From contig JAAXKQ010000002.1 of assembly GCA_025612245.1 (NCBI GenBank), forward strand, positions 310,001-374,000: a stretch of DNA of 64,000 nucleotides, read 5' to 3'. The stretch comes from Ignavibacteria bacterium. GTDB taxonomy: Bacteria > Bacteroidota > Ignavibacteria > Ignavibacteriales > SURF-24. Below, one piece after another: positions 44,683-54,008 of the stretch. Made by a program: the position numbers and the translations under genes. The notes beneath the pieces were generated by a model. It was not told the DNA's origin, did not search any database, and saw only the letters and a list, made by a program, of their open reading frames with translations. How positions within the stretch are numbered: position 1 is the first letter of the stretch; the number at the start of each line of letters is the position of its first letter.

Positions 44683-46272
44683 CTAGATAAAACGTTTCTC
44701 GGATTCCCAGATTGTTTTCAATGGCAGCCTGAAAGAATTTCCCACATAAACCGGGAGATTGTTTTCATAGGGCATTGCAAATTCGCTTTTAATAAAGCCT
44801 TTTTGCTCGACTTTCTCCAGCACTCTCATGTGGTCCTCTTTCCTGCCCCCGATTATAATTACAGTGCGATAATTACTGAGGTTGGGTCTATTCTTTAGCT
44901 CCTCCCACTGCCAGAGCCAGAAACTGTTGTGAGGGCAGACTACTTTGGGAAGAGGATATTTTTTGCCGTAGTATTCAAGAGCGGAGGCTTCGCCATAATT
45001 CTGTGCAAAAACAAAAGCCGAGCGTCTTTCGCCTTCAGGCAATGCAAGGTATACTTCAGAAACCGTTCTGGCCATGTTTTCCCAGCCGAACATGTCGGCA
45101 TAAATCTGCGGGAGGCTGGAAAGCTTTTTGCCTTCATTGCCTCCGGGCTGAATGCCCGTCATGCGGCTGTACCCGACAAAAGTTTTAACCGGCAGGAAAG
45201 GAAGGCAGAAAGGGGAGAGAAGAATTCCCCCAACGGCAATTATCACGGAAAAGGCATAGCTAAGGCGCCTAAGATGCTTTTTACTCAGGAATTTCTCGAT
45301 GAGAATGCTTCCGCCTGCAAAAAGTACCGGGTAAGCCGGAGCGGCATATTCAGGCTTACTGTGCCAGTTGACCACCAGTATTGCAATTGTTGCCAGGTAA
45401 ATGATTCCTATAGCACGGAAGGTCTTTCCTTTTTTGTCGGAAAAAAAGTAGTAAACTCCGGCTATCCAGACCGGAAGGCTGAAAGGAAGCATGAGTAAGA
45501 TCTGGCCTGAAAGCAAATCCAAAGGAGTTACAGACCTGTATTTAATACCGGAGGCATTTTCCATAAATTCCAGGTGTGCCAGGCCGTGCTCAATATTCCA
45601 GATAACGAAAGGAATAAAGAGCAGGAAAGCAATTAAAGCCGCAGTATAGGGCCCGGGAGTCTTAAGGAAGTGTCTATACTGTCTGGTAAGGAGTGCCAGA
45701 AAAAGCCCTGTTCCGAACCACAAGATGCTGATCTTATTCAGGAGTCCCAGTCCAAGTATAATTCCAAGCCATATCCAGTAGCCTGTTGTTTTCTTCTGGG
45801 GAGAGGCATTTTCTTCAAACAGTAAAATCAGAATATAAAAGGCAGCTGTCCATAGAAGGATATCGAAAGCGTTCATGGAATAAATATTATTCATGGCCAG
45901 AAATACCGGAGCCGCAATATAACAGATAGAGGCCAAAACCACGGCAAATTTCCCTCCGCCAAGCCTTTGGACAATAAGTCCCGTCAAGAAAACGCTGAAT
46001 GCGCCTGAAAGTGCGGGAAAGATTCTAATTGCAAAGAGTGAATCGCCGAACACCATACGGCTTAGTGCAAGAAGAAAGATGGACAATGGGGGCTGGTCCA
46101 CGTAGCCCGCAGTTAATCTTCTGCTGCATGCCAGGTAATAAAATTCATCACGAAAAATCCCAAAACCGGTAACAGCGTTTGTGAAAAAGTGAATCAAAAG
46201 CGTTAATAAAGATAAAGAAAGTAAAATAACGGCGGGCTGGTACTTTTTTCCTGAATTTCCCGGTATACTCAT
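44683..46272 (-). CDS. GT39-family glycosyltransferase (dolichol-phosphate-mannose type)
   Basis: I choose the ATG at 46272, which has AGAGGGAAAG before it; the product is 529 residues. It has about ten membrane segments. Between the first two, GIFRDEFYYLACSRRL carries the catalytic Asp-Glu pair and GYVDQPPL the usual second motif of the PMT_2/ArnT-like glycosyltransferases, which transfer sugars from polyprenyl-phosphate donors to lipids or proteins in the periplasm. NNIYSMNAFDILLW and WHSKPEYAAPAYPVLFAGG follow the family. The C-terminal 140 residues form a soluble periplasmic domain. It converges closely with the beta-barrel gene. The sugar and acceptor are unknown. Confidence 0.9.
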   Translation of the reverse strand: MSIPGNSGKKYQPAVILLSLSLLTLLIHFFTNAVTGFGIFRDEFYYLACSRRLTAGYVDQPPLSIFLLALSRMVFGDSLFAIRIFPALSGAFSVFLTGLIVQRLGGGKFAVVLASICYIAAPVFLAMNNIYSMNAFDILLWTAAFYILILLFEENASPQKKTTGYWIWLGIILGLGLLNKISILWFGTGLFLALLTRQYRHFLKTPGPYTAALIAFLLFIPFVIWNIEHGLAHLEFMENASGIKYRSVTPLDLLSGQILLMLPFSLPVWIAGVYYFFSDKKGKTFRAIGIIYLATIAILVVNWHSKPEYAAPAYPVLFAGGSILIEKFLSKKHLRRLSYAFSVIIAVGGILLSPFCLPFLPVKTFVGYSRMTGIQPGGNEGKKLSSLPQIYADMFGWENMARTVSEVYLALPEGERRSAFVFAQNYGEASALEYYGKKYPLPKVVCPHNSFWLWQWEELKNRPNLSNYRTVIIIGGRKEDHMRVLEKVEQKGFIKSEFAMPYENNLPVYVGNSFRLPLKTIWESEKRFI

Positions 46273-46865
46273 GGCAGACTTTCCCTCTGGTGGTAATAAA
46301 AGCAAATTTAATGAGAATTCAGGAGATTTGCACTCCCAATAGGTTTAGCCATCTGTTAACGGGAAATCGATACAAACTGGCCTGCTGACCGGTCTTAAAT
46401 ATCATCCGGCAGGTATATAGGTATAAATTTTACCCCTGTATGGGCATTAAATTGCGTAAGATGTTTTCGATAATAAGGCAGGTAACTTGTGCACTACGGG
46501 AGAGAGTAAATTTCGCCGGGAAAAACTTTTGAGAATCAAAAAGAAAAAATCCCAATTGGTGTGGATTTGAAGATTCCAGTGAATGGTTGCCGAAATAGCG
46601 CCCAAAATCGCGAAAATTGCCCTAAAAACCAGGTTTTGTGGGCGTTTTAAGCATATAAATAATTTACCCGGGCGAAGCATATTTTATGTATTCGATTATT
46701 TGTCGATTACCCCTGTTGATTTAAAGAAATTTTTTAGTAAATTTGACCTGATTTTTTTTCGGGGATGGTTTGAGGAAAGTAGGCAGGGGCAGGATATTTA
46801 ATATAGTGCTGTATGATTTTTAATTTACGATTTTTTGAAGCTCTTTTTGTTAAGTTGTTTGGGAA
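46273..46865. other. Divergent intergenic region with a terminator-like hairpin
   Basis: About 590 bp without a convincing gene separate the leftward GT39 gene and the rightward isomerase gene. CGCCCAAAA (46599-46607) and TTTTGTGGGCG (46634-46644), followed by TTTT, form a terminator-like hairpin on the plus strand, although no plus-strand gene precedes it. It may end a short RNA or act as an attenuator for the isomerase. Confidence 0.45.
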
Positions 46866-48707
46866 ATGAAGAAATATTTATTATTTGCAGCTTTACTTGG
46901 TATAAGCATAAATACTGTCGCACAGGTGGAGGACCAGGTAGTTGCCAAAGTTGGCAACAGAACCATCAATGCTTCCGATATAAAAGAGCGCTTTGCGTTA
47001 ACTCCGTGGCCTAGGAACGAGAAGGATAAGTATTCAGATGATCCCAAAACTGATTTTCTTTACACTCTGATAGCCGAAAAACTTCTGGCACAGAAAGCCC
47101 AGGAACTCGGGTACGATTCTTCAGCCATCATGAATTCTGCTTTTAAAACAGTGGAAAAAATGTATGTTAGAGATGCCCTCTATAAACACGAGATCAGCAG
47201 TAAAATAAATATTACAAATGGCGAGCTTGATAAAGCCGTCCAAAAGAACAGGTACAAGCTCAAACTTGAATGCCTGAAAGCGAAAGATGAAAAAGGAATA
47301 AAGGCACTCTATAGCTCACTGAGGAAGGGTGTTCCTTTCAATACATTGCTCGAAAAGAATTCTGCCCTGGCGAAAGATTCACTCCTGGAAGTTTCCTTTG
47401 GCGATGTGGAAAGTTCTGTTGAAGAAATGCTCTTCAGTCTGAAGCCTGGCAAATATACTGAACCTGTTCACGGGCTTGACGGATGGATGATTTTCAGGCT
47501 CGTTAAGCGTATTGACAGGTATGCAAATCCCTCACAGGAAAGGGAAAAGGTAGTAAGCGAGGCCAGAAAAATTCTGAAGCAAAGAGCCAATGACGCTATT
47601 TACCAGAGCTACTACAAAAAGTTTTTCGCCGGCAGAAAGACTGAGGCCGACGGCTATATGTTCTGGAGTTTCGCCGATAAGATGATAAAAGTTCTTCAGG
47701 AAAAGCAGCGGGATACAACGGTTAGGGCGAAGGATAAGCCTTATGTAACCGCGGCAGACTTTTTGAAAATTGAGAAACAGTTCGGACCCGACAGTCTGAA
47801 TATGACGTTTGTACATCTGGATTCCGATCCGGTCACTTTGAAGCAGTTTATTGAACAAATGGCCTATGATGGATTTGTAGGCGTGAAAGTGGACCCCAGG
47901 GTTCTCAGAATACAACTTGAACACAGAGTTAAGGGTTTTATAGAAAATGAATTCCTGGCACGTGAGGGCTTTAAGATGGGTCTTCAGAATCTGCCGGAAG
48001 TCAAAAATTCAATACAGATGTGGCGCGACAGCTATTTAGCACAGCTAATAAAGTCGCATATAATGGATTCAGTTACTGCAAATCCGGGAGACCTGGAGGC
48101 GCTCAGGGCGCAGCTTGAAGGTAAAGACAGGGCTACGGATGTAACAATGGTTAATATTGTTGAAGTCTTAACAGACAGCCTGGAAACAGTTGAAAAAGTT
48201 TTAGACGAAATAAAGAGCAATAAAGACATACACGAACTTGCCCGTAAATATACAAAAAGAGAATGGACTAAAGAAAAAGGCGGTGAGTTCGGATTCTTCC
48301 CTTCCACCATGTATGGCGAGATTGGCAGGATTGCAGCAAAGATGAAAGTTGGAGAAGTATACGGTCCGCTCAAGACTGAGGATGGGTATTCCATCTTTAA
48401 GTTAATAGACAAGAAAAAAGAAGAGCAAGGACCGGGAAAAAGTAAAACTGAAAAAAACAGTTTAACTACAAGGGATCTGATTGATCAAAAATATCTTCAG
48501 AAACTTAATGGATATACCGCATCGCTTGCACAAAGCTACGGCGTAACGGTCAATAAAGATGTCTTCAATTCAATTGAAGGCAGAACTGAGAATATGCTTG
48601 CCTACCGCTATATGGGCTTTGGCGGCAGGATTATGGAAGTTCCGTTCACGGTACCCTTTTCGAGCTGGGTAAAATCCTGGCTGAAGGGCCGGCAGGATAT
48701 GCCATAA
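46866..48707 (+). CDS. Periplasmic parvulin-type peptidyl-prolyl isomerase (SurA-like)
   Basis: This 613-residue protein starts with a signal peptide (MKKYLLFAALLGISINTVAQ), then VVAKVGNRTINASDIKERF, the SurA N-terminal start. A degenerate parvulin domain lies at about 130-220 (LKPGKYTEPVHGLDGWMIF) and a fuller one at about 415-520: HELARKYTKREWTKEKGGEFGFFPS, then MKVGEVYGPLKTEDGYSIFKL. Such proteins fold outer-membrane and secreted proteins, here plausibly the many barrels and T9SS cargoes around it. The C-terminal 90 residues have no known match. GGGAA before the ATG is a usable RBS. Confidence 0.88.
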   Translation: MKKYLLFAALLGISINTVAQVEDQVVAKVGNRTINASDIKERFALTPWPRNEKDKYSDDPKTDFLYTLIAEKLLAQKAQELGYDSSAIMNSAFKTVEKMYVRDALYKHEISSKINITNGELDKAVQKNRYKLKLECLKAKDEKGIKALYSSLRKGVPFNTLLEKNSALAKDSLLEVSFGDVESSVEEMLFSLKPGKYTEPVHGLDGWMIFRLVKRIDRYANPSQEREKVVSEARKILKQRANDAIYQSYYKKFFAGRKTEADGYMFWSFADKMIKVLQEKQRDTTVRAKDKPYVTAADFLKIEKQFGPDSLNMTFVHLDSDPVTLKQFIEQMAYDGFVGVKVDPRVLRIQLEHRVKGFIENEFLAREGFKMGLQNLPEVKNSIQMWRDSYLAQLIKSHIMDSVTANPGDLEALRAQLEGKDRATDVTMVNIVEVLTDSLETVEKVLDEIKSNKDIHELARKYTKREWTKEKGGEFGFFPSTMYGEIGRIAAKMKVGEVYGPLKTEDGYSIFKLIDKKKEEQGPGKSKTEKNSLTTRDLIDQKYLQKLNGYTASLAQSYGVTVNKDVFNSIEGRTENMLAYRYMGFGGRIMEVPFTVPFSSWVKSWLKGRQDMP

Positions 48708-49069
48708 AAGGTTTTTAAGCCTCTCTGCTTTTTATGATCTTATATTTGTGACTTATATATTGTTTCCGGCATGATCGTGTGTCAAGGTGTGTTTATGTTA
48801 TGATTCTTATGCATATCAGACTTCGTATGATGGTTTTATGACTGTGGTATCCGTGTTTTAGGTTAATGATAATGTCCGAGAGTAAATTCTTAGAAGAATA
48901 TTGCTGAAAAGAAAATATTACTGAGTTTTTTCCCGGAATAAACTGAGATTATTATTAGATCCCGGTTTGTTCCAATTATAGATCAGATGGACCTGGTTCG
49001 AAGACAGTGTAACGGCAAGTGCCGGAGCCTGTCAGTTTAATTAATTAACCCAAAACAAAAGGAACAGTT
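48708..49069. other. Intergenic region before the surface-protein module
   Basis: About 360 bp hold the promoter of the FG-GAP gene and no convincing ORF or RNA. A short inverted repeat, ATTCTTAGAAGAAT (48885-48898 region), is the only structure noted. AAAGGAACAG precedes the ATG at 49070. Confidence 0.35.
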
Positions 49070-51046
49070 ATGAAAAAAATCTACTCGTTTCTACTGGTTA
49101 CTTTAGTTATATGTGGGGTAGTACGTGCACAGTCTCCAATAACAATGGGGAACATGCGCTCTATGTCCGTATATAACGCTGCTTTTGACCCCACACTACC
49201 AGACTCAGTAAAGAAGTTACTGCCATGGTACGGAGATCTGGGTGTAAGAAGAGTTATTGTTGCAGATGCAAACAACGACGGAAAGCAGGAAATTATTGCT
49301 ACTGATTACAATAATGGAGGAAGAGTTCACGTTATAGCTCCATCAGCAACAGATTCTTCAACTCTTGAAGTAATCTGGTCATCTCCAGCCCTTAAAACTT
49401 CCAGCGGATCTACTCCAAGATTCCCGGCCGTTGGCGACTGCGATGGTGATGGACTTCCTGAAATTATCTTCAGCCGTGGTGGCGATGGTAGTCTTGTATT
49501 TTACGAATGGAATCCTGAATTAGGTACCTGGGGATCAGATCCTTCAGGCGCACCTGATTTTTATATTAACACAGCTTCATACAGAGCAGCCGGAGCTGTA
49601 GAAGACCTCAGAACCAACAGAGAGCGCTTACTGGTACAGGATCTCGATGGTGATGGCAAGAGTGAAATCATCACTGCCGGTCTTTCTCCAAGTAAAGACG
49701 TTTATGTCCTCGGTGTAGATGGAGACATTCCCTCTACATTTGACACTAAACTTGTAATCGAAGGCGGCCTTCCAACTCAGACTACAAACGGTAGAAACTG
49801 GGCAGGCGGATCTTTCTATAACTCTGTAGCAGGAGATATAGATGGAGACGGCAAGCTCGAAATCATCAATCACCACTATGATTGCTATGGTTTCTGGTCA
49901 ATCGATGTTAATGGAAAAGATTCATACACATATCCTGACACATCCAATCCAAATAAAGCTAATATCTATTCAAAATTATTACCTTCAGATGATTATGCCC
50001 TTTTCGGCCAAGCAGTTGCCGATGTCAACGGTGATGGTACAGACGAAATTTTCGGCTCACCATACAGTGCAAATACAGGTATTAATATCATGACTTTCTC
50101 TAAAGCCGATACTGGTGTATATATCTGGAAAACCGACGCTGAAACAATGGCAAGAAGATATGGCGTAATTGGTCCGGTAAAAGAACTTGCTGCTTTAGCA
50201 GGCAAGACTAACGCCGGATTCCTTCCGGTTGTTAAAGGCGATCTTGACCAAGATGGTAAAGATGAGATTTATACAGGCGGCGGTACAGGACTTAACCTGA
50301 TTGCAATCTCGTATAAAGGCGACAAAAACAGCACATTGCCTCTTAATGATGCAAGCAGCTATGAAAAGCATCTTCTTTATACAGGTGCCGGCGGCGGCGT
50401 TTATGCAACCTATCAGATCTATCATGGAAGACTCGATACAGTACAAACTCCTACTGGCCCTAAAGTTGAGCTTGATCCTACAAAGATCGATACTGTACGT
50501 TCGGAAGTTCCCTTTACTTCTTATATATATGCAGACAATGTTGACCTGAATGGCAACGGTAAGATGGAAATCGTTCTTTCTGAACAGAGTGTTTACGATT
50601 CAATTACGGTTGAAAATTACAAATGGGTCGACTCTCTGAGCTCATGGGCTCTGGATGGACCAAGGTCAAAAATATTCAATGCTTACCGCAAAACCATCCG
50701 TGTACTTGAGTATACAGGACCTAAAAGCAGCCTAAAGGATGCAAATTACTCGATAGTTTATCCACAGGATTACAAACTCGAACAGAATTATCCGAATCCG
50801 TTTAACCCGACTACAAACATCAGATTTACCCTGCCATTGGATAAAAAGATCTCTCTAAAGGTCTATGATATGCTTGGCAAAGAAGTATCTACCATTATAA
50901 ATGACCAGATAATGAAAAAGGGTCAGCATGAAGTTATGTGGAACGGAAGGACGAACAGCGGTCAGAATGCCGCAAGCGGCAATTATATTGCCAGACTCAT
51001 TTATGGAAATTATTCTCAATCAATAAAGATGACATTACTCAAGTAA
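49070..51046 (+). CDS. T9SS-exported FG-GAP/VCBS-repeat protein
   Basis: This 658-residue protein has a signal peptide (MKKIYSFLLVTLVICGVVRAQ). Seven calcium-loop repeats of the FG-GAP/VCBS type occur between about 66 and 500: DANNDGKQEI (from 66), DCDGDGLPEI, DLDGDGKSEI, DIDGDGKLEI, DVNGDGTDEI, DLDQDGKDEI and DLNGNGKMEI (from 492). Such repeats fold as a seven-bladed, integrin-like beta-propeller. The last 80 residues are a T9SS type A tail (EQNYPNPFNPTTNIRFTLP). It is the first gene of a surface module with a receptor, a 1190-residue protein and PorV, though its own terminator follows. Role: probably a surface binding propeller. Confidence 0.88.
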   Translation: MKKIYSFLLVTLVICGVVRAQSPITMGNMRSMSVYNAAFDPTLPDSVKKLLPWYGDLGVRRVIVADANNDGKQEIIATDYNNGGRVHVIAPSATDSSTLEVIWSSPALKTSSGSTPRFPAVGDCDGDGLPEIIFSRGGDGSLVFYEWNPELGTWGSDPSGAPDFYINTASYRAAGAVEDLRTNRERLLVQDLDGDGKSEIITAGLSPSKDVYVLGVDGDIPSTFDTKLVIEGGLPTQTTNGRNWAGGSFYNSVAGDIDGDGKLEIINHHYDCYGFWSIDVNGKDSYTYPDTSNPNKANIYSKLLPSDDYALFGQAVADVNGDGTDEIFGSPYSANTGINIMTFSKADTGVYIWKTDAETMARRYGVIGPVKELAALAGKTNAGFLPVVKGDLDQDGKDEIYTGGGTGLNLIAISYKGDKNSTLPLNDASSYEKHLLYTGAGGGVYATYQIYHGRLDTVQTPTGPKVELDPTKIDTVRSEVPFTSYIYADNVDLNGNGKMEIVLSEQSVYDSITVENYKWVDSLSSWALDGPRSKIFNAYRKTIRVLEYTGPKSSLKDANYSIVYPQDYKLEQNYPNPFNPTTNIRFTLPLDKKISLKVYDMLGKEVSTIINDQIMKKGQHEVMWNGRTNSGQNAASGNYIARLIYGNYSQSIKMTLLK

Positions 51047-51062
51047 TAATTCTTGAATTCAG

Positions 51063-51096
51063 GAGCCGCGGTATGAGAACTACTGCGGCTCTTTTT
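51063..51096 (+). terminator. Intrinsic terminator after the FG-GAP gene
   Basis: GAGCCGC (51063-51069) and GCGGCTC (51085-51091) form a 7-bp stem, followed by TTTTT. It lies between the FG-GAP gene and the receptor gene, so the latter probably has its own promoter or depends on read-through. Confidence 0.8.
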
Positions 51097-51142
51097 AAGC
51101 TTAGTATGCGGGAAAGTGTCTTAATATTCACATGAGGCTTTA

Positions 51143-53983
51143 ATGAAAATTAGAAATTTATTTACTCTTTTGATTTTTCTAAGTTTTGCAATCACAGGCA
51201 GTCTGTATTCGCAATCCACCGGTAAGATCATGGGTAAAGTTCAGGACAAGGCTACAGGGGAACCAGTGCCTTATGCAAACGTGGTCCTGGAAGGTACCTC
51301 ACTCGGTGCGGCTACGGATGCCGATGGAAACTTTGTTGTGCTGAATATCCCTCCGGGGCTTTACAGCGTAACTGCATCCTACATCGGATATCAGAAAACA
51401 ACCGTTAAGGATGTCAGAATTAATGTGGGCTTTACAACAAGGCTCGAAATTGGGCTAAACTCAGGCGAAATTACACTGGGTGCAGTTGTAGTACAGGGTG
51501 AAAGAAACCCTTTAGTCAGACAGGACCTTACAAATCCGACAGTAGCTATTACTTCAGAATCAATACAAGTACTGCCGGTAGACAATATTTCAGATGTTAT
51601 TAAATTACAAGCCGGTGTTGTTACAGGTGACGACGGAAGTATTCACGTACGAGGCGGTTATGGCAATGAAGTTGCTTATTCGTTAAACGGTTTGTCTATG
51701 AATGACCCATACGGTAACTCCAGGGCAGTTGGTATCGCTACAAATGCCGTGCAGGAAGTATCAGTTTCGACCGGTACGTTCAGTGCCGAATTTGGTAATG
51801 CTCTTAGCGGTGTCGTTAATTACGTTACTAAAGAAGGAAGCGATAAATATTCTTTCAGCTTGAGAGGTTATGCTGGAGATTATGTTACAAATAGAACAGA
51901 CCTGTTTTATAATCTGGATAAAATTGACCCGGTAAACAGAGGTAGAGTTGAAGCTACCGCTGGCGGTCCAATTCCATATCTGGCAGGTACAAACTTTTTT
52001 GTATCAGGAATTTTTGAAAACTTTAAGGGTTCCTATTACGGAATAAGAAAGTACAACACTACCGATTCATATCTTGCACCAAACGGTTTCAGGTCAACTG
52101 ATCCGAGGTATGGCGATGCAACCGGTGCTTACTTCTTTAATCCTTACACACCGGGCAGCAACGGTTTGCCAACGGGTGACAACTCAGTTGTTTCAATGAA
52201 TCCTTCACAGAGCTGGAATATCCAGGGCAATATCAGCCATAAGTTCGGACCGCTCTTTAAGTTAAAATATGAACTGGTATATAATAAGGCTAAGTCAAAG
52301 GATTATTCCTATGCGTGGAAGTATAATCCTGACGGAGTCGGAACAAGCTACAGCAATGGTTACATTCATTCACTTGATATAACCCACACAGTTGGAAAGA
52401 ATACATTCTATACATTAAAGGGTTCATACTCTTATAATGAAGACGAATATTATCTGTACAAAGACTGGAACGATCCGCGTTATCTGCCAGGGCTTTACCA
52501 GGCTTCGCTTGCCGGTCTTGGATTTATAACAGGCGGAACAGATAACAGCATTTCCGATAGGTATACGAAAACATACGGCCTTAAAGGTGATATAGTTTCG
52601 CAGATGTTTGGTGTTCATGAAGTCAGGGCCGGATTTGAATACAGAACACATGAAATCTACAGGCTTGGGTATTCCATTAACTTTAGGAAGCTCCAGATGA
52701 TTAACGGAGTTCCAACAGAAACATCACTCAATGCAACTGATTTACTCTATACTCCAAATCTTACATTGACCAGGGATACAATACAGAGTGGTTCTACATA
52801 CGACAAAAAGCCTTTCCAAATTGCAGCTTATCTGCAGGATAAAATAGAATTGGATAAGTCACTCATACTTAATATTGGTTTAAGATATGAATATTTCGAT
52901 CCAAATACTATGTACAATCCTGACATATCCAGGAACCTGATGGATTCACTTTCTGGTTATCTGAATGCAGGAATTGAAAAGGTAAAGGGTAAACACATGC
53001 TGTCTCCCAGATTCAGCGTTTCATATCCTATAACCGATAAGGGTATCATTAGGTTCTCTTACGGGCACTTCTATCAGATCGGTTCCTTGTCTGAGCTCTA
53101 TCAGAACGATAAGCGTTATGTTGCAAACCTATCATCAATTCCAACATTTGGTAACCCAAATGTAAAACCTCAGAAGTCAGTTCAGTATGAACTCGGTCTT
53201 CAGCAGCAGCTTACGGATGATCTGAAATTCGATCTGACAGGTTACTATAAAGATGTTCGCGATTATATTTTCACGCAGACAGTATATACAACAAGTGCAA
53301 GAGAGTACTACATTCTGACAAATCTTGCATATTCAAATGTGAAGGGTATAACATTATCATTTTTGAAGAGAAGATCGCCCGACAGTTATTTTTCAGCTAC
53401 ACTGGATTATACTTTCCAGATTGCTGAAGGTAACAGGACATATCCATCAGAGGACCTTTACTTTAGTGAAGCTTCAGGCAAGCAGACTGAAACATATCTC
53501 GTGCCTCTTAGCTTCGACAGGCCCCACCTGATAAATGGTACAGTTACTTTCTCAGATCCGGAAAGCTGGTCGGTTGGCATTACTTATAATATTCAGGCAG
53601 GTACGCCTTATACACCGGTTATGCCGCCATCCCTTTCAACGATTACCTATGTACAGAATTCATCAGCAAAACCGATGAACTGGAATGTGGATTTCAAGGC
53701 TGAGAAGTTCTTTAAGCTCGGCAGCCTGGACTATTCAATATTCCTGCAGGTTGAAAACCTCTTCGATACTGAGAATGAAAGGTACGTATATGCTTCTTCA
53801 GGAAGAGCATTGTCGAATGTGGAGCAGACTCTGAATGCAATACAGTTCGATGAAATCAGAAGGCGTATTAAGCGGGATCAAGGCATGGTACCGATGTCAG
53901 AAGTAGACAACTACTACAGAAAGTCTGATAACTTAAATATGCCGCGCGAAATCAGGTTAGGTTTCTCAATATTATTCAATTAG
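51143..53983 (+). CDS. TonB-dependent receptor with carboxypeptidase-like N-domain
   Basis: This 946-residue outer-membrane receptor has a signal peptide ending near residue 23 (LYSQ), a carboxypeptidase regulatory-like domain (GKVQDKATGEPVPYANVVLE ... SYIGYQKTTVKDV), a plug (LPVDNISDVIKLQAGVV, IHVRGGYGNEVAYSLNGLSM and VQEVSVSTGTFSAEFGNALS) and a long barrel. The 1190-residue protein gene starts 25 bp after it and a PorV gene follows; I infer one transport or display unit. No SusD homologue is present, so it is not a classical Sus pair. The substrate is unknown. Confidence 0.9.
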   Translation: MKIRNLFTLLIFLSFAITGSLYSQSTGKIMGKVQDKATGEPVPYANVVLEGTSLGAATDADGNFVVLNIPPGLYSVTASYIGYQKTTVKDVRINVGFTTRLEIGLNSGEITLGAVVVQGERNPLVRQDLTNPTVAITSESIQVLPVDNISDVIKLQAGVVTGDDGSIHVRGGYGNEVAYSLNGLSMNDPYGNSRAVGIATNAVQEVSVSTGTFSAEFGNALSGVVNYVTKEGSDKYSFSLRGYAGDYVTNRTDLFYNLDKIDPVNRGRVEATAGGPIPYLAGTNFFVSGIFENFKGSYYGIRKYNTTDSYLAPNGFRSTDPRYGDATGAYFFNPYTPGSNGLPTGDNSVVSMNPSQSWNIQGNISHKFGPLFKLKYELVYNKAKSKDYSYAWKYNPDGVGTSYSNGYIHSLDITHTVGKNTFYTLKGSYSYNEDEYYLYKDWNDPRYLPGLYQASLAGLGFITGGTDNSISDRYTKTYGLKGDIVSQMFGVHEVRAGFEYRTHEIYRLGYSINFRKLQMINGVPTETSLNATDLLYTPNLTLTRDTIQSGSTYDKKPFQIAAYLQDKIELDKSLILNIGLRYEYFDPNTMYNPDISRNLMDSLSGYLNAGIEKVKGKHMLSPRFSVSYPITDKGIIRFSYGHFYQIGSLSELYQNDKRYVANLSSIPTFGNPNVKPQKSVQYELGLQQQLTDDLKFDLTGYYKDVRDYIFTQTVYTTSAREYYILTNLAYSNVKGITLSFLKRRSPDSYFSATLDYTFQIAEGNRTYPSEDLYFSEASGKQTETYLVPLSFDRPHLINGTVTFSDPESWSVGITYNIQAGTPYTPVMPPSLSTITYVQNSSAKPMNWNVDFKAEKFFKLGSLDYSIFLQVENLFDTENERYVYASSGRALSNVEQTLNAIQFDEIRRRIKRDQGMVPMSEVDNYYRKSDNLNMPREIRLGFSILFN

Positions 53984-54008
53984 TATTTGCCAGAGGTATA
54001 AAATTAAA

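Noticed and set aside
44929-45498. 189-codon plus-strand ORF opposite the GT39 gene
   Set aside because: The GT39 protein reads clearly on the minus strand; the plus-strand product has no domain or start signal.
46583-46801. 72-codon plus-strand ORF before the isomerase gene
   Set aside because: It runs through the hairpin at 46599-46648, lacks an RBS and has no recognisable features.
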